Below, in pieces: positions 26,661-32,812 of a DNA stretch of 33,726 nucleotides. The DNA comes from an uncultured Flavobacteriales bacterium (GTDB lineage: Bacteria; Bacteroidota; Bacteroidia; Flavobacteriales; Flavobacteriaceae): positions 1 to 33,726 of the forward strand of contig CAJXYJ010000012.1 of the NCBI GenBank assembly GCA_913063255.1. The letters are read 5' to 3'. The position numbers and the translations under genes were made by a program. Positions within the stretch are counted from its first letter, which is position 1; each line of letters begins with the position of its first letter. A model generated the notes under the pieces. The model saw nothing but the letters and a program-made list of their open reading frames with translations, had not been told where the DNA came from and searched no databases.

Positions 26661-27874
26661 TCCTCACCATCCACATACCCCTGCAAATAAGAAAATCTTT
26701 CGGTAAGTTTCCCCTCATGGGTAGTCATTCTAGCACGATCTAATATCCCATCTTTATCCTTATTGAAAAAAGCAGGAATTACCTGATTAAAAAACATTTT
26801 ACCAAATCCTTCACTTGCATCTTTTGGCAATTCACAAGGTAAATTATCTACAGCCATTACTGTAATAGCTCCTTTTGCATTATAAGCTACTTCTTTTTCA
26901 GTTTGAGGATCGTAACCATAAAATGGACCTGCTATGGTAGAAGCTCGTAATGTACTAGCTACAGGACCATCAACATCGCAAGATATATCGGCAATTAAAC
27001 TTATTTTAAAATCGGGACGTTTTGCATCTTCTCTAGTAAATAAAAATGGAGCCTCATTGCCATAAAAATGACCCGCAATAAAAAAGTCACTTACTTTTGC
27101 ATAAGGCATAAAATTACTTTCATAGCCTGAAGGATCCTCATAAAACCCTACCTTATTACCAGCTTTTCCATCTTTACGACGATTATATTCCATAACATCT
27201 ATTAGACAATAAACTGGTTCAGAAAAATCTGATGTTAAATAAACAGTATCACTAACTTCATTAATTTTAAGATGGTCCAAAATTTCTTTTGCCCCCTTAG
27301 CTACTTTTCCGGTACCCGATAAAATTATTTTCAAATTTTGAGGCAATGTAATTTTATCTAATTCTACTTTAACCTCTTTAAAATCATGTAAGGTTTCCAC
27401 TTTTGGTAAGTTAAAAATATTGTCTCTTAATCCTAGTGCCCTAAAACCGTTATAAGCACCTACCAAACCAGCATACCTGCCAAAACCAATAAGTCTTGCT
27501 CCATTTTCTTTTACAATGACTTCATGGTCATAAAATTCAATTTTTTTCTGAAGAATGGCCTTTAACAATCCTCTATTATAGGGTTGTTTTTTAATAGTAT
27601 GACTAAAAAAGAAATATTTTTTATTTGGAATTAATTCCTCTATCGGCACTTCCTTTACCCCTAAAAGAACATCGCAATTTGAAACATCATTAGCTAATTC
27701 AATTCCAGCTTCTAAATAGGCTTCATCTTTAAAAAAACGGACTTCACTATTTTCTACTTTTAATTGAACCTCTGGAAAATTTTGAAGAACACTTTTACAT
27801 CGATTAGGCGAAAAAACAACTCGACGATCTGGTGGATTTTTACGCTCTTTAATTAATGCGAATTTTATGGGCAT
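26657..27874 (-). CDS. LYS1-like saccharopine/alanine dehydrogenase family oxidoreductase
   Basis: This 405-residue protein begins KFALIKERKNPPDRRVVFSP, the start typical of the alanine dehydrogenase/PNT N-terminal domain. A nucleotide-binding core includes ILSGTGKVAKGAKEIL. The segment SLIADISCDVDGPVASTLRASTIAGPFYGYDP closely matches the C-terminal part of NAD-dependent, lysine-forming saccharopine dehydrogenase (LYS1). Most flavobacteria make lysine by the diaminopimelate route, so the true substrate may be another amino or keto acid. No other amino-acid gene is near. A TATCTTTG box at 27907-27914 on the minus strand is a good promoter candidate. Confidence 0.8.
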   Translation of the reverse strand: MPIKFALIKERKNPPDRRVVFSPNRCKSVLQNFPEVQLKVENSEVRFFKDEAYLEAGIELANDVSNCDVLLGVKEVPIEELIPNKKYFFFSHTIKKQPYNRGLLKAILQKKIEFYDHEVIVKENGARLIGFGRYAGLVGAYNGFRALGLRDNIFNLPKVETLHDFKEVKVELDKITLPQNLKIILSGTGKVAKGAKEILDHLKINEVSDTVYLTSDFSEPVYCLIDVMEYNRRKDGKAGNKVGFYEDPSGYESNFMPYAKVSDFFIAGHFYGNEAPFLFTREDAKRPDFKISLIADISCDVDGPVASTLRASTIAGPFYGYDPQTEKEVAYNAKGAITVMAVDNLPCELPKDASEGFGKMFFNQVIPAFFNKDKDGILDRARMTTHEGKLTERFSYLQGYVDGED

Positions 27875-27906
27875 AGGGTATAATTTTTGTCTAGATAAAA
27901 GGATAG

Positions 27907-27914
27907 CAAAGATA
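27907..27914 (-). promoter_or_regulatory. -7 box (TAnnTTTG) of the LYS1-like gene
   Basis: The minus strand reads TATCTTTG here, 32 bases before the start codon at 27874. Together with 27927-27934 it forms an inverted repeat GCAAAGATA ... TATCTTTGC. Confidence 0.5.
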
Positions 27915-27926
27915 CATTTAATATTA

Positions 27927-27934
27927 TATCTTTG
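27927..27934 (+). promoter_or_regulatory. Candidate -7 box (TAnnTTTG) upstream of ssrA
   Basis: TATCTTTG on the plus strand lies 74 bases before the mature tmRNA 5' end, which implies a 5' leader of about 65 bases removed by processing. A weaker alternative, TAGCTTTT at 27980-27987, is closer to the mature end. Confidence 0.4.
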
Positions 27935-28007
27935 CCCTCCTCTCTTTAGGGAGAATGTTCTTTGATAAAAACATTTAGATAGCTTTTTAAAATTTATCTA
28001 AATTATT

Positions 28008-28405
28008 GGGGCCGACTGGTTTTGACAGCGGGTCTAATTGTAAGGTAAGCATGTCGAGCGCTGGGATACAGCTCGTAAATATCATATTTCACACTTTTTA
28101 AACGGCGAGAATAACTACGCCCTAGCTGCATAATCCGAATTATAGTAGGATAATGCCTCGGCCCGCAAGGCGGGCAAGCAGGAAGTTTCTCAAGAGCCTT
28201 GGTTTATGGCAATTGATCTAGAGACTTCGTAAATATAAACCTAGCTAGTATAGTGCTTTGATGTACTTGCGAAACTCAAATTAAAGATAAGCCATGCGTT
28301 GGTAGTTTTCAACCGGTAATTGGACGAAAATTTAAATGAAAACTAAACATGAAGAAAGCTTTATAATTGCACGTTTGGACGGGAGTTCGAATCTCCCCGG
28401 CTCCA
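28008..28405 (+). ncRNA. ssrA: Transfer-messenger RNA (tmRNA)
   Basis: This is a one-piece tmRNA of about 398 nt that rescues stalled ribosomes with SmpB. The 5' end GGGGCCGACTGGTTTTGACA pairs with the 3' end (CCGGCTCC), forming the acceptor stem 28008-28014/28398-28404 with discriminator A28405. The T-arm is GGGAGTTCGAATCTCCC. The tag reading frame 28104-28133 encodes GENNYALAA and ends in TAA, the flavobacterial type. The bases after the discriminator are CGA, not CCA, so the CCA end must be added by tRNA nucleotidyltransferase. Pseudoknot-like GC segments follow the tag (CTCGGCCCGCAAGGCGGGC). Confidence 0.96.
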
Positions 28406-28408
28406 CGA
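28390..28408 (+). repeat. tmRNA 3' tail repeat, copy 1 (in ssrA)
   Basis: AATCTCCCCGGCTCCACGA is the last part of the T-arm and acceptor strand of ssrA. The same 19 bases occur exactly at 28547-28565 and in a 15-of-17 form at 28718-28734. It is a plausible core attachment site, since the tmRNA 3' end is a common integrase target. Confidence 0.8.
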
Positions 28409-28440
28409 ACACTCACAACTGAGTTGTGGATGAAAAAAAT

Positions 28441-28480
28441 AAAACCCATCAAGTTTACTTGAATGGGTTTTGTTGTTTTT
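28441..28480 (+). terminator. Terminator of ssrA
   Basis: Arms 28441-28454 and 28457-28471 (AAAACCCAT-CAAGT / ACTTGAATGGGTTTT) pair with one bulged base around a TT loop. They are followed by TGTTGTTTTT. Confidence 0.85.
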
Positions 28481-28546
28481 AGACATCTGGCTTTAAAAGA
28501 CAGGCTGTTGTAATTGCAAATCTGGAACAAATAAGATCTTTTTAAA

Positions 28547-28565
28547 AATCTCCCCGGCTCCACGA
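28547..28565 (+). repeat. tmRNA 3' tail repeat, copy 2 (duplicate outside ssrA)
   Basis: This is an exact 19-base duplicate of the ssrA 3' tail, 157 bases downstream; the following CACTCA also matches with one base missing. Upstream, TTGTAATTGCAAATCTGGA resembles the ssrA bases TTATAATTGCACGTTTGGA, so the copy includes a decayed piece of the preceding tmRNA body. It has no partner 5' acceptor strand. Confidence 0.75.
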
Positions 28566-28573
28566 CACTCAAG

Positions 28574-28605
28574 AAACCACGCCAAAAATGGTGTGGTTTT
28601 TTTAT
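28574..28605 (+). terminator. Terminator after tmRNA-tail copy 2
   Basis: AAACCACGCC (28574-28583) pairs with GGTGTGGTTT (28590-28599) with one G-T pair, followed by a T-run. It stands at a similar distance after copy 2 as the ssrA terminator after copy 1. Confidence 0.8.
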
Positions 28606-28717
28606 TTTATGGAAAAACTGAGCTTGCTCAACGTTTTGGAGTAAAATGAAAAAAACGCAGTGTAGACTGTGGGATTTCTTATTTGCAAATTTAAAGCCTC
28701 TGGAGATCAACATAAGT

Positions 28718-28734
28718 AATCTCCCCGTTTCCAC
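28718..28734 (+). repeat. tmRNA 3' tail repeat, copy 3 (degenerate)
   Basis: AATCTCCCCGTTTCCAC matches the ssrA tail at 15 of 17 positions, 171 bases after copy 2. TTTGCAAAT and CTCTGGA upstream echo the sequence before copy 2. It is followed by a hairpin terminator. Confidence 0.6.
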
Positions 28735-28740
28735 TTTAAA

Positions 28741-28781
28741 AAAAGGGAAGCAAAAATTAGTGTAATTTTTGCTTCCCTTTT
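28741..28781. terminator. Bidirectional terminator (19-bp perfect stem)
   Basis: Arms 28741-28759 and 28763-28781 are exact reverse complements with a GTG loop, flanked by A-runs and T-runs. It lies 30 bases after the stop of the Spy/CpxP-like gene (minus strand) and ends any plus-strand transcript from the ssrA side. Confidence 0.88.
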
Positions 28782-28811
28782 GTAATAAAATTCTTCTAAA
28801 AGAAGATTTTT

Positions 28812-29279
28812 TTAATCTTCAATAATCATTGGAACTTGTGCAGCTATATTAGCAGCAACCATTGCTTCAATTTTATTTTCTGCTTGGAAATATTTTGCTG
28901 CTTTGGCTGCAGGTAATATTTTTTTGAATTTTTTATAGTATGCCTTCTCAAGTTTAAGAGATGCTGTCTTAAAGTCCATTACTTGATTCCAAAGAACATC
29001 TGCTTTTTCATCAGTTAATATACCATATTCTTTTGCATATTCCTTAATTGCATTAATTCTTATATTTTGAACTTTTGATAATTCAAAGTCATATTCATTA
29101 TAAAGCTCCCAAAATGGTGCAGACTCTGCTTCAGTTAATTCCATTACTTCAGCAATAACTGCTTTTTTCTCAGTTTTTAAAACTGACCGAACTACCTCGA
29201 TATAATCATTTTCTGTTTGTGCGAAAAGACTTATAGAAATCAAACATAAGAATAAGGTAATAATAGTTTTTTTCATCAT
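28812..29279 (-). CDS. Small periplasmic helical protein (Spy/CpxP-like)
   Basis: This 155-residue protein has a signal peptide (1-21, ending LFAQ) and an almost entirely helical, charged mature part. ELTEAESAPFWELYNEYDFEL, GILTDEKADVLWNQVMDF and KKILPAAKAAKYFQAENKI follow the pattern of LTxxQ/Spy-like proteins, in which the last motif contains Pro and Phe-Gln before an acidic residue. Such proteins bind unfolded proteins or metals in the periplasm. Assignment to Spy/CpxP is by pattern, so another helical family is possible. The gene is single, with a promoter-like TATATTTG at 29313-29320 and a strong terminator downstream. Confidence 0.65.
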   Translation of the reverse strand: MMKKTIITLFLCLISISLFAQTENDYIEVVRSVLKTEKKAVIAEVMELTEAESAPFWELYNEYDFELSKVQNIRINAIKEYAKEYGILTDEKADVLWNQVMDFKTASLKLEKAYYKKFKKILPAAKAAKYFQAENKIEAMVAANIAAQVPMIIED

Positions 29280-29312
29280 AATAAAAATTTAAAAATTAGT
29301 GTCTATTAATAA

Positions 29313-29320
29313 CAAATATA
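29313..29320 (-). promoter_or_regulatory. -7 box (TAnnTTTG) of the Spy/CpxP-like gene
   Basis: The minus strand reads TATATTTG, an exact match, 33 bases before the start codon at 29279. Confidence 0.5.
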
Positions 29321-29509
29321 CTTTTTATAAGAAGGTTTTCATAAACAATACCATATAATAAATTGAATTTGACTTATATAAGTTAATTTTCTGTCTAAAG
29401 TAATTCCATATATTTCAAATATTTCTGTTTATTCTTCTTTAAAAAAATCAACATTAATACACCAAATAACCATTTTAAGAAATCACAAACAGAATTATAA
29501 GACAAAATA

Positions 29510-29543
29510 AAAACCGCAAAACTTTTTACAGTTTTGCGGTTTT
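29510..29543. terminator. Terminator of the rhodanese gene
   Basis: AAAACCGCAAAACT (29510-29523) pairs perfectly with AGTTTTGCGGTTTT (29530-29543) around a 6-base loop, 26 bases after the rhodanese stop. The rest of 29280-29569 shows no gene. Confidence 0.85.
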
Positions 29544-29569
29544 AAATATATTTTATAATTAGCTAAAAG

Positions 29570-29980
29570 TTATTTTTCGGTTTTCAGCTTTTTCTCTTCC
29601 CAAGAGCTAATACCACCATCCATATCATAAACTTTAGAAAATCCCATTTTCTTTAATTTTTTTGCAGCATCAGCAGATCGTCCCCCCATTTTACAATACA
29701 CATAAACGGGTTTGTTTTTATCTAGAGTTTTAACTTTTTCATAAAAGTCATCATCTGTTACACAAATATTTTGAGCTCCTTTTAAATGGCTTGCAATAAA
29801 CTCTTCCTTAGTTCTTACATCTACTAATTGTACCGTATCATTATCATGTACCGCATCGTAAACTTGTTGTGGCGATATTACTTCAATCTCACCAATTAAT
29901 TCAGAGTTTGAACTTGCTTCTTTACAGGACTGAAAACTAAAAGATAGAATCAGTGCGATTATAAACAGTAAATTTTTCAT
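29570..29980 (-). CDS. Rhodanese-domain lipoprotein
   Basis: This 136-residue protein has a lipoprotein signal peptide with lipobox FQSC (Cys19). A single rhodanese domain follows: VQLVDVRTKEEFIASHLKGAQNI (50-72) and the active-site loop CKMGGRS (Cys96 to Ser102), then the KVYDMDGGISSWEE signature (about 115-128). The Cys is present, so it may accept or donate sulfane sulfur in the periplasm. It is followed by its own terminator. The redoxin gene lies 145 bases upstream, and the cluster suggests periplasmic thiol chemistry. Confidence 0.9.
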   Translation of the reverse strand: MKNLLFIIALILSFSFQSCKEASSNSELIGEIEVISPQQVYDAVHDNDTVQLVDVRTKEEFIASHLKGAQNICVTDDDFYEKVKTLDKNKPVYVYCKMGGRSADAAKKLKKMGFSKVYDMDGGISSWEEKKLKTEK

Positions 29981-30125
29981 AGGATTGGCATTTATGGTTA
30001 GGCCCTGGTGAACTATTTTTCAAATGTTAATATTTTCGTAATTTTAATTACTCTTAATATATAGACGCTGAAAATATAGGAATGTTACAATTTTTAGATT
30101 CAATTTCTAAAAAAAACTTGTGAAA

Positions 30126-30758
30126 TTAAACTTTTACTGAACAACCTATGGCTTTTGTCTCCTTAAGGCTTATTTCTTTACCAGCTAATAATTCATTAAT
30201 CGCATTTGCCAAAAATCGTTCTTTAACAGAAGAAGCCTTTCGCACATTATCATCAATAGCTCCAATATATTTTACTATGTTCTTATCTCCTTCTTTTTGT
30301 ATTAAATAAACATGAGGTGTTTTAGCTGCACCAAATTGAGCATATACTTTGTGGCTTTCATCAAACAAATATGGAAAAGTAAATCCTTTTTCCTTTGCCT
30401 TTTGTTGCATTAAAACAAAGGTGTCATCGGGTTGCACTTCTGGGTTATTAGGATTGATTGCAATAACAGGATATCCTTTTGTTTTAAATTCTGCATCCAA
30501 TGCATTTATTCTATCTTCACTAGCAACCGCATATGGGCAAGTATTACAAGTGAAAATGACTATAAACCCTTTAGCATCTGAGAAATCTGAAAAGGAAATC
30601 CTTTTATTATCTACGTTTAGTAAATTAATATCTGTAACCTCTGACCCAATTTGATAGCCTTTAATAATGGGTTCTGTTTCAGTTGAAATAAAGCTACTTA
30701 AAACCACAACACTAAGTACTGCAATTATTAAAACGGTTAAAACTTGTTGTTTTTTCAT
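30126..30758 (-). CDS. Thioredoxin-like (AhpC/TSA-type) redox protein, membrane-anchored
   Basis: This 210-residue protein has an N-terminal hydrophobic segment (residues 6-23) and a thioredoxin-fold domain starting at GSEVTDINLLNVDNKRISFSDF. The CxxC is in FTCNTCPYA (Cys71 and Cys74), the cis-Pro region is KTPHVYLI, and the chain ends with an additional Cys206 (KAIGCSVKV). Homologues are annotated as thioredoxin family or redoxin proteins. It starts 6 bases after the TlpA-like gene stop, so the two are co-transcribed. It probably works in the periplasm as a disulfide reductase or peroxiredoxin-like enzyme; the partner is unknown. Confidence 0.85.
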   Translation of the reverse strand: MKKQQVLTVLIIAVLSVVVLSSFISTETEPIIKGYQIGSEVTDINLLNVDNKRISFSDFSDAKGFIVIFTCNTCPYAVASEDRINALDAEFKTKGYPVIAINPNNPEVQPDDTFVLMQQKAKEKGFTFPYLFDESHKVYAQFGAAKTPHVYLIQKEGDKNIVKYIGAIDDNVRKASSVKERFLANAINELLAGKEISLKETKAIGCSVKV

Positions 30759-30764
30759 AGTGAT

Positions 30765-31310
30765 CTATTTTAAAATTGATTTTAATTCGATTTCTAGTTC
30801 CTCATAAGTAAATGAGCGTTCGTAAAATTTCCTTTCAGAATTAGAGTATATTATTGTTGCAGGAATTGCTCCACTCCAATTTTCATTCACTTTTGGAATC
30901 CATGAGTTTGCATCTGAATCGTCAAACAAAACTACTTCAGATTTAATATTACGTTTCTCCACAAAAGGAATTAATTTTTTTTCTAAATGTTCTGGGAAAT
31001 CTAAACTTACCAATATTACATTTACTTTTTTAGTTTTGTATTCTGCATTTATTTTTTCAAATGCTGGTATTTCTTTTATACAGGGCCTACACCAAGTTGC
31101 CCAAAAATTAACCACATAGATGCTGTCATTCTTTTTATTTAATAATGGTTCTAGTTCTTTATAATTTAGAGATGGAATCTTAGTTGCAGTTAGATTTTTT
31201 TCAATTTTAATTTCTGAAGAATTTGCATCCTCTTTCTGAATAGAATTTACTTTCTTTTCAGCACATGCAAGAAAAAAAAGCATTCCAATAGCAATTATCA
31301 TTTTTTTCAT
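30765..31310 (-). CDS. TlpA-like thioredoxin lipoprotein
   Basis: This 181-residue protein has a lipobox FFLAC (Cys16), a low-complexity linker to about residue 45, and a TlpA-type domain with FWATWCRPCIKEIP (active Cys74 and Cys77) and cis-Pro in AIPATII. It keeps the disulfide machinery of the envelope reduced. It is the first gene of an operon with the redoxin at 30126-30758. Confidence 0.92.
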   Translation of the reverse strand: MKKMIIAIGMLFFLACAEKKVNSIQKEDANSSEIKIEKNLTATKIPSLNYKELEPLLNKKNDSIYVVNFWATWCRPCIKEIPAFEKINAEYKTKKVNVILVSLDFPEHLEKKLIPFVEKRNIKSEVVLFDDSDANSWIPKVNENWSGAIPATIIYSNSERKFYERSFTYEELEIELKSILK

Positions 31311-31369
31311 CCTTTAAAACTATTCATTTAATCGTATAATGAAAAGCTTTTAACAAGAGATTAATAATA

Positions 31370-32029
31370 TTAGAAATAAGGACGATATTGATCCACTCTA
31401 AAATCTATAGTATTCATAGATGGGTTTTTAGCTTTCATCTCTTTATATTTTTGCAGACTACCTACAGCCCTATTAGCTGCTCCTGAAGGCGCAGTTAATG
31501 AAACCGTTTTAATCAACCTTTTAGAATTTGGAATTATAAATTGATGTATTCTTGGGACTTCATTGGAAACCACTTCAAATTTAGTATTATAAGTAGCCAA
31601 ATGCTTTCTGAAAAAATACTCTGGTCCGTTTTTGCTATTTCCTCCCGTAAACAATAGCGTATCTATTTTCGGATACTTTATAAGCACTCCTATTACATCT
31701 CGAAGCTCCACATCTAGCATTCCAATATCTGAAGCATCTACCTTTTCTCTTTTAGCCAAAGCTACAATATCACAAATCCCAATTCCTCTATTAATTAAAA
31801 ACTGTTTTCTTTGAGTTATAGCTTCTTCTGTAGTTTCGTATTTTAGATCGAGATTAAAAATAGTATTGAGTATTGGCCATAATTGCCCATCCCGACTTCC
31901 ATAGCAAAAATTTACATCGTCTGCTTTTAAATCACCTGTTGTAAACCTTGGTGGCGGCAATGTGCCTACAATTAGCTTTGTTGTACTATCGAAAATAAAA
32001 GGAGGATATGGATGTGTATGTAAAAACAC
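31370..32029 (-). CDS. Uracil-DNA glycosylase superfamily protein
   Basis: This 219-residue cytoplasmic protein carries LIVGTLPPPRF (19-29), the position of the GxxPG water-activating loop in the UDG fold. CYGSRDGQLWPIL (42-54) resembles the (Y/F)xxxxNxFW region of Mug-type enzymes, and GIGICDIVALAKRE (82-95) and LLFTGGNS (125-132) follow. The C-terminal substrate loop appears as VSLTAPSGAANR. The residue positions suggest a Mug/TDG-like or a divergent family; activity is not shown. The ATG shares one base with the yaaA stop, so it is the last gene of the rluD-yaaA operon. Confidence 0.62.
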   Translation of the reverse strand: MFLHTHPYPPFIFDSTTKLIVGTLPPPRFTTGDLKADDVNFCYGSRDGQLWPILNTIFNLDLKYETTEEAITQRKQFLINRGIGICDIVALAKREKVDASDIGMLDVELRDVIGVLIKYPKIDTLLFTGGNSKNGPEYFFRKHLATYNTKFEVVSNEVPRIHQFIIPNSKRLIKTVSLTAPSGAANRAVGSLQKYKEMKAKNPSMNTIDFRVDQYRPYF

Positions 32030-32790
32030 TATCGTATAAAAACGGGTTCGCTTTCATTTAGTGTAAATTCTTCACTGTATCCATAGCCATCTATAGTAAA
32101 TCCTTTAACTTCATCTAAAGAATTCGCATCTGAATCTATTAAATAACGAGCCATACTTCCTCTGGCTTTTTTAGCAAAAAAAGAGATTATTTTTAATTTT
32201 CCATTTTTATAATCTTTAAAAATTGGAGAAATCACTGGGACTTTAAGTTTTGAAGCTTGGATTACTTTAAAATATTCCTGACTAGCAAGATTAACAAACA
32301 GCTCTCCTTCTTCTAATTCATGATTCAAAGCATCGGTAACGGTGCTTCCCCAGAAATCATATAAGTTTTTCTTTCGATTGATTTTTAATTGCGTTCCCAT
32401 TTCAAGACGATATGGTTGCATTAAATCTAAAGGGTTTAAAACCCCATACATCCCAGATAAAATACGCAAGCTATTTTGCATCCCTTCTATTTTATCTTCT
32501 GGTAATGTATAAACATCAAAGCCAACATATACATCACCTGCAAATGCGTACACAGCAGGACGTGCATTGTTATTTGTAAAAGGTATTGAAAAATCTTGAT
32601 AACGCTGGTAATTTAATTCCGCAAGCTTATCACTTATCCCCATTAGCTTTCCAATTACCTTCTTCGATTTACTTGCCATTTTATGATTAAGCATTTCTGC
32701 TTTCTCGATAAAAAGTGGCATAGAACTATTTGAAGAAGGTAAAGTACTTTCGTAGTCTAGGCTTTTAGCAGGAGATAAAACTATTTTCAT
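32029..32790 (-). CDS. yaaA: Peroxide stress protein YaaA
   Basis: This 253-residue protein is of normal family length. [74 protein letters not shown] and [15 protein letters not shown] are the conserved blocks of YaaA (formerly DUF328). YaaA lowers free intracellular iron under hydrogen peroxide stress and binds DNA. It lies between rluD (22 bases upstream) and the UDG-like gene (one-base overlap). Confidence 0.95.
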   Translation of the reverse strand: MKIVLSPAKSLDYESTLPSSNSSMPLFIEKAEMLNHKMASKSKKVIGKLMGISDKLAELNYQRYQDFSIPFTNNNARPAVYAFAGDVYVGFDVYTLPEDKIEGMQNSLRILSGMYGVLNPLDLMQPYRLEMGTQLKINRKKNLYDFWGSTVTDALNHELEEGELFVNLASQEYFKVIQASKLKVPVISPIFKDYKNGKLKIISFFAKKARGSMARYLIDSDANSLDEVKGFTIDGYGYSEEFTLNESEPVFIR

Positions 32791-32812
32791 TTAGAGTTTT
32801 TTATCAAAAAAA

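Noticed and set aside
28309-28734. 141-codon minus-strand open frame across the ssrA 3' end and the tail repeats
   Set aside because: It is antisense to the tmRNA and its duplicated tails, has no recognisable domain, and lies across two terminators.
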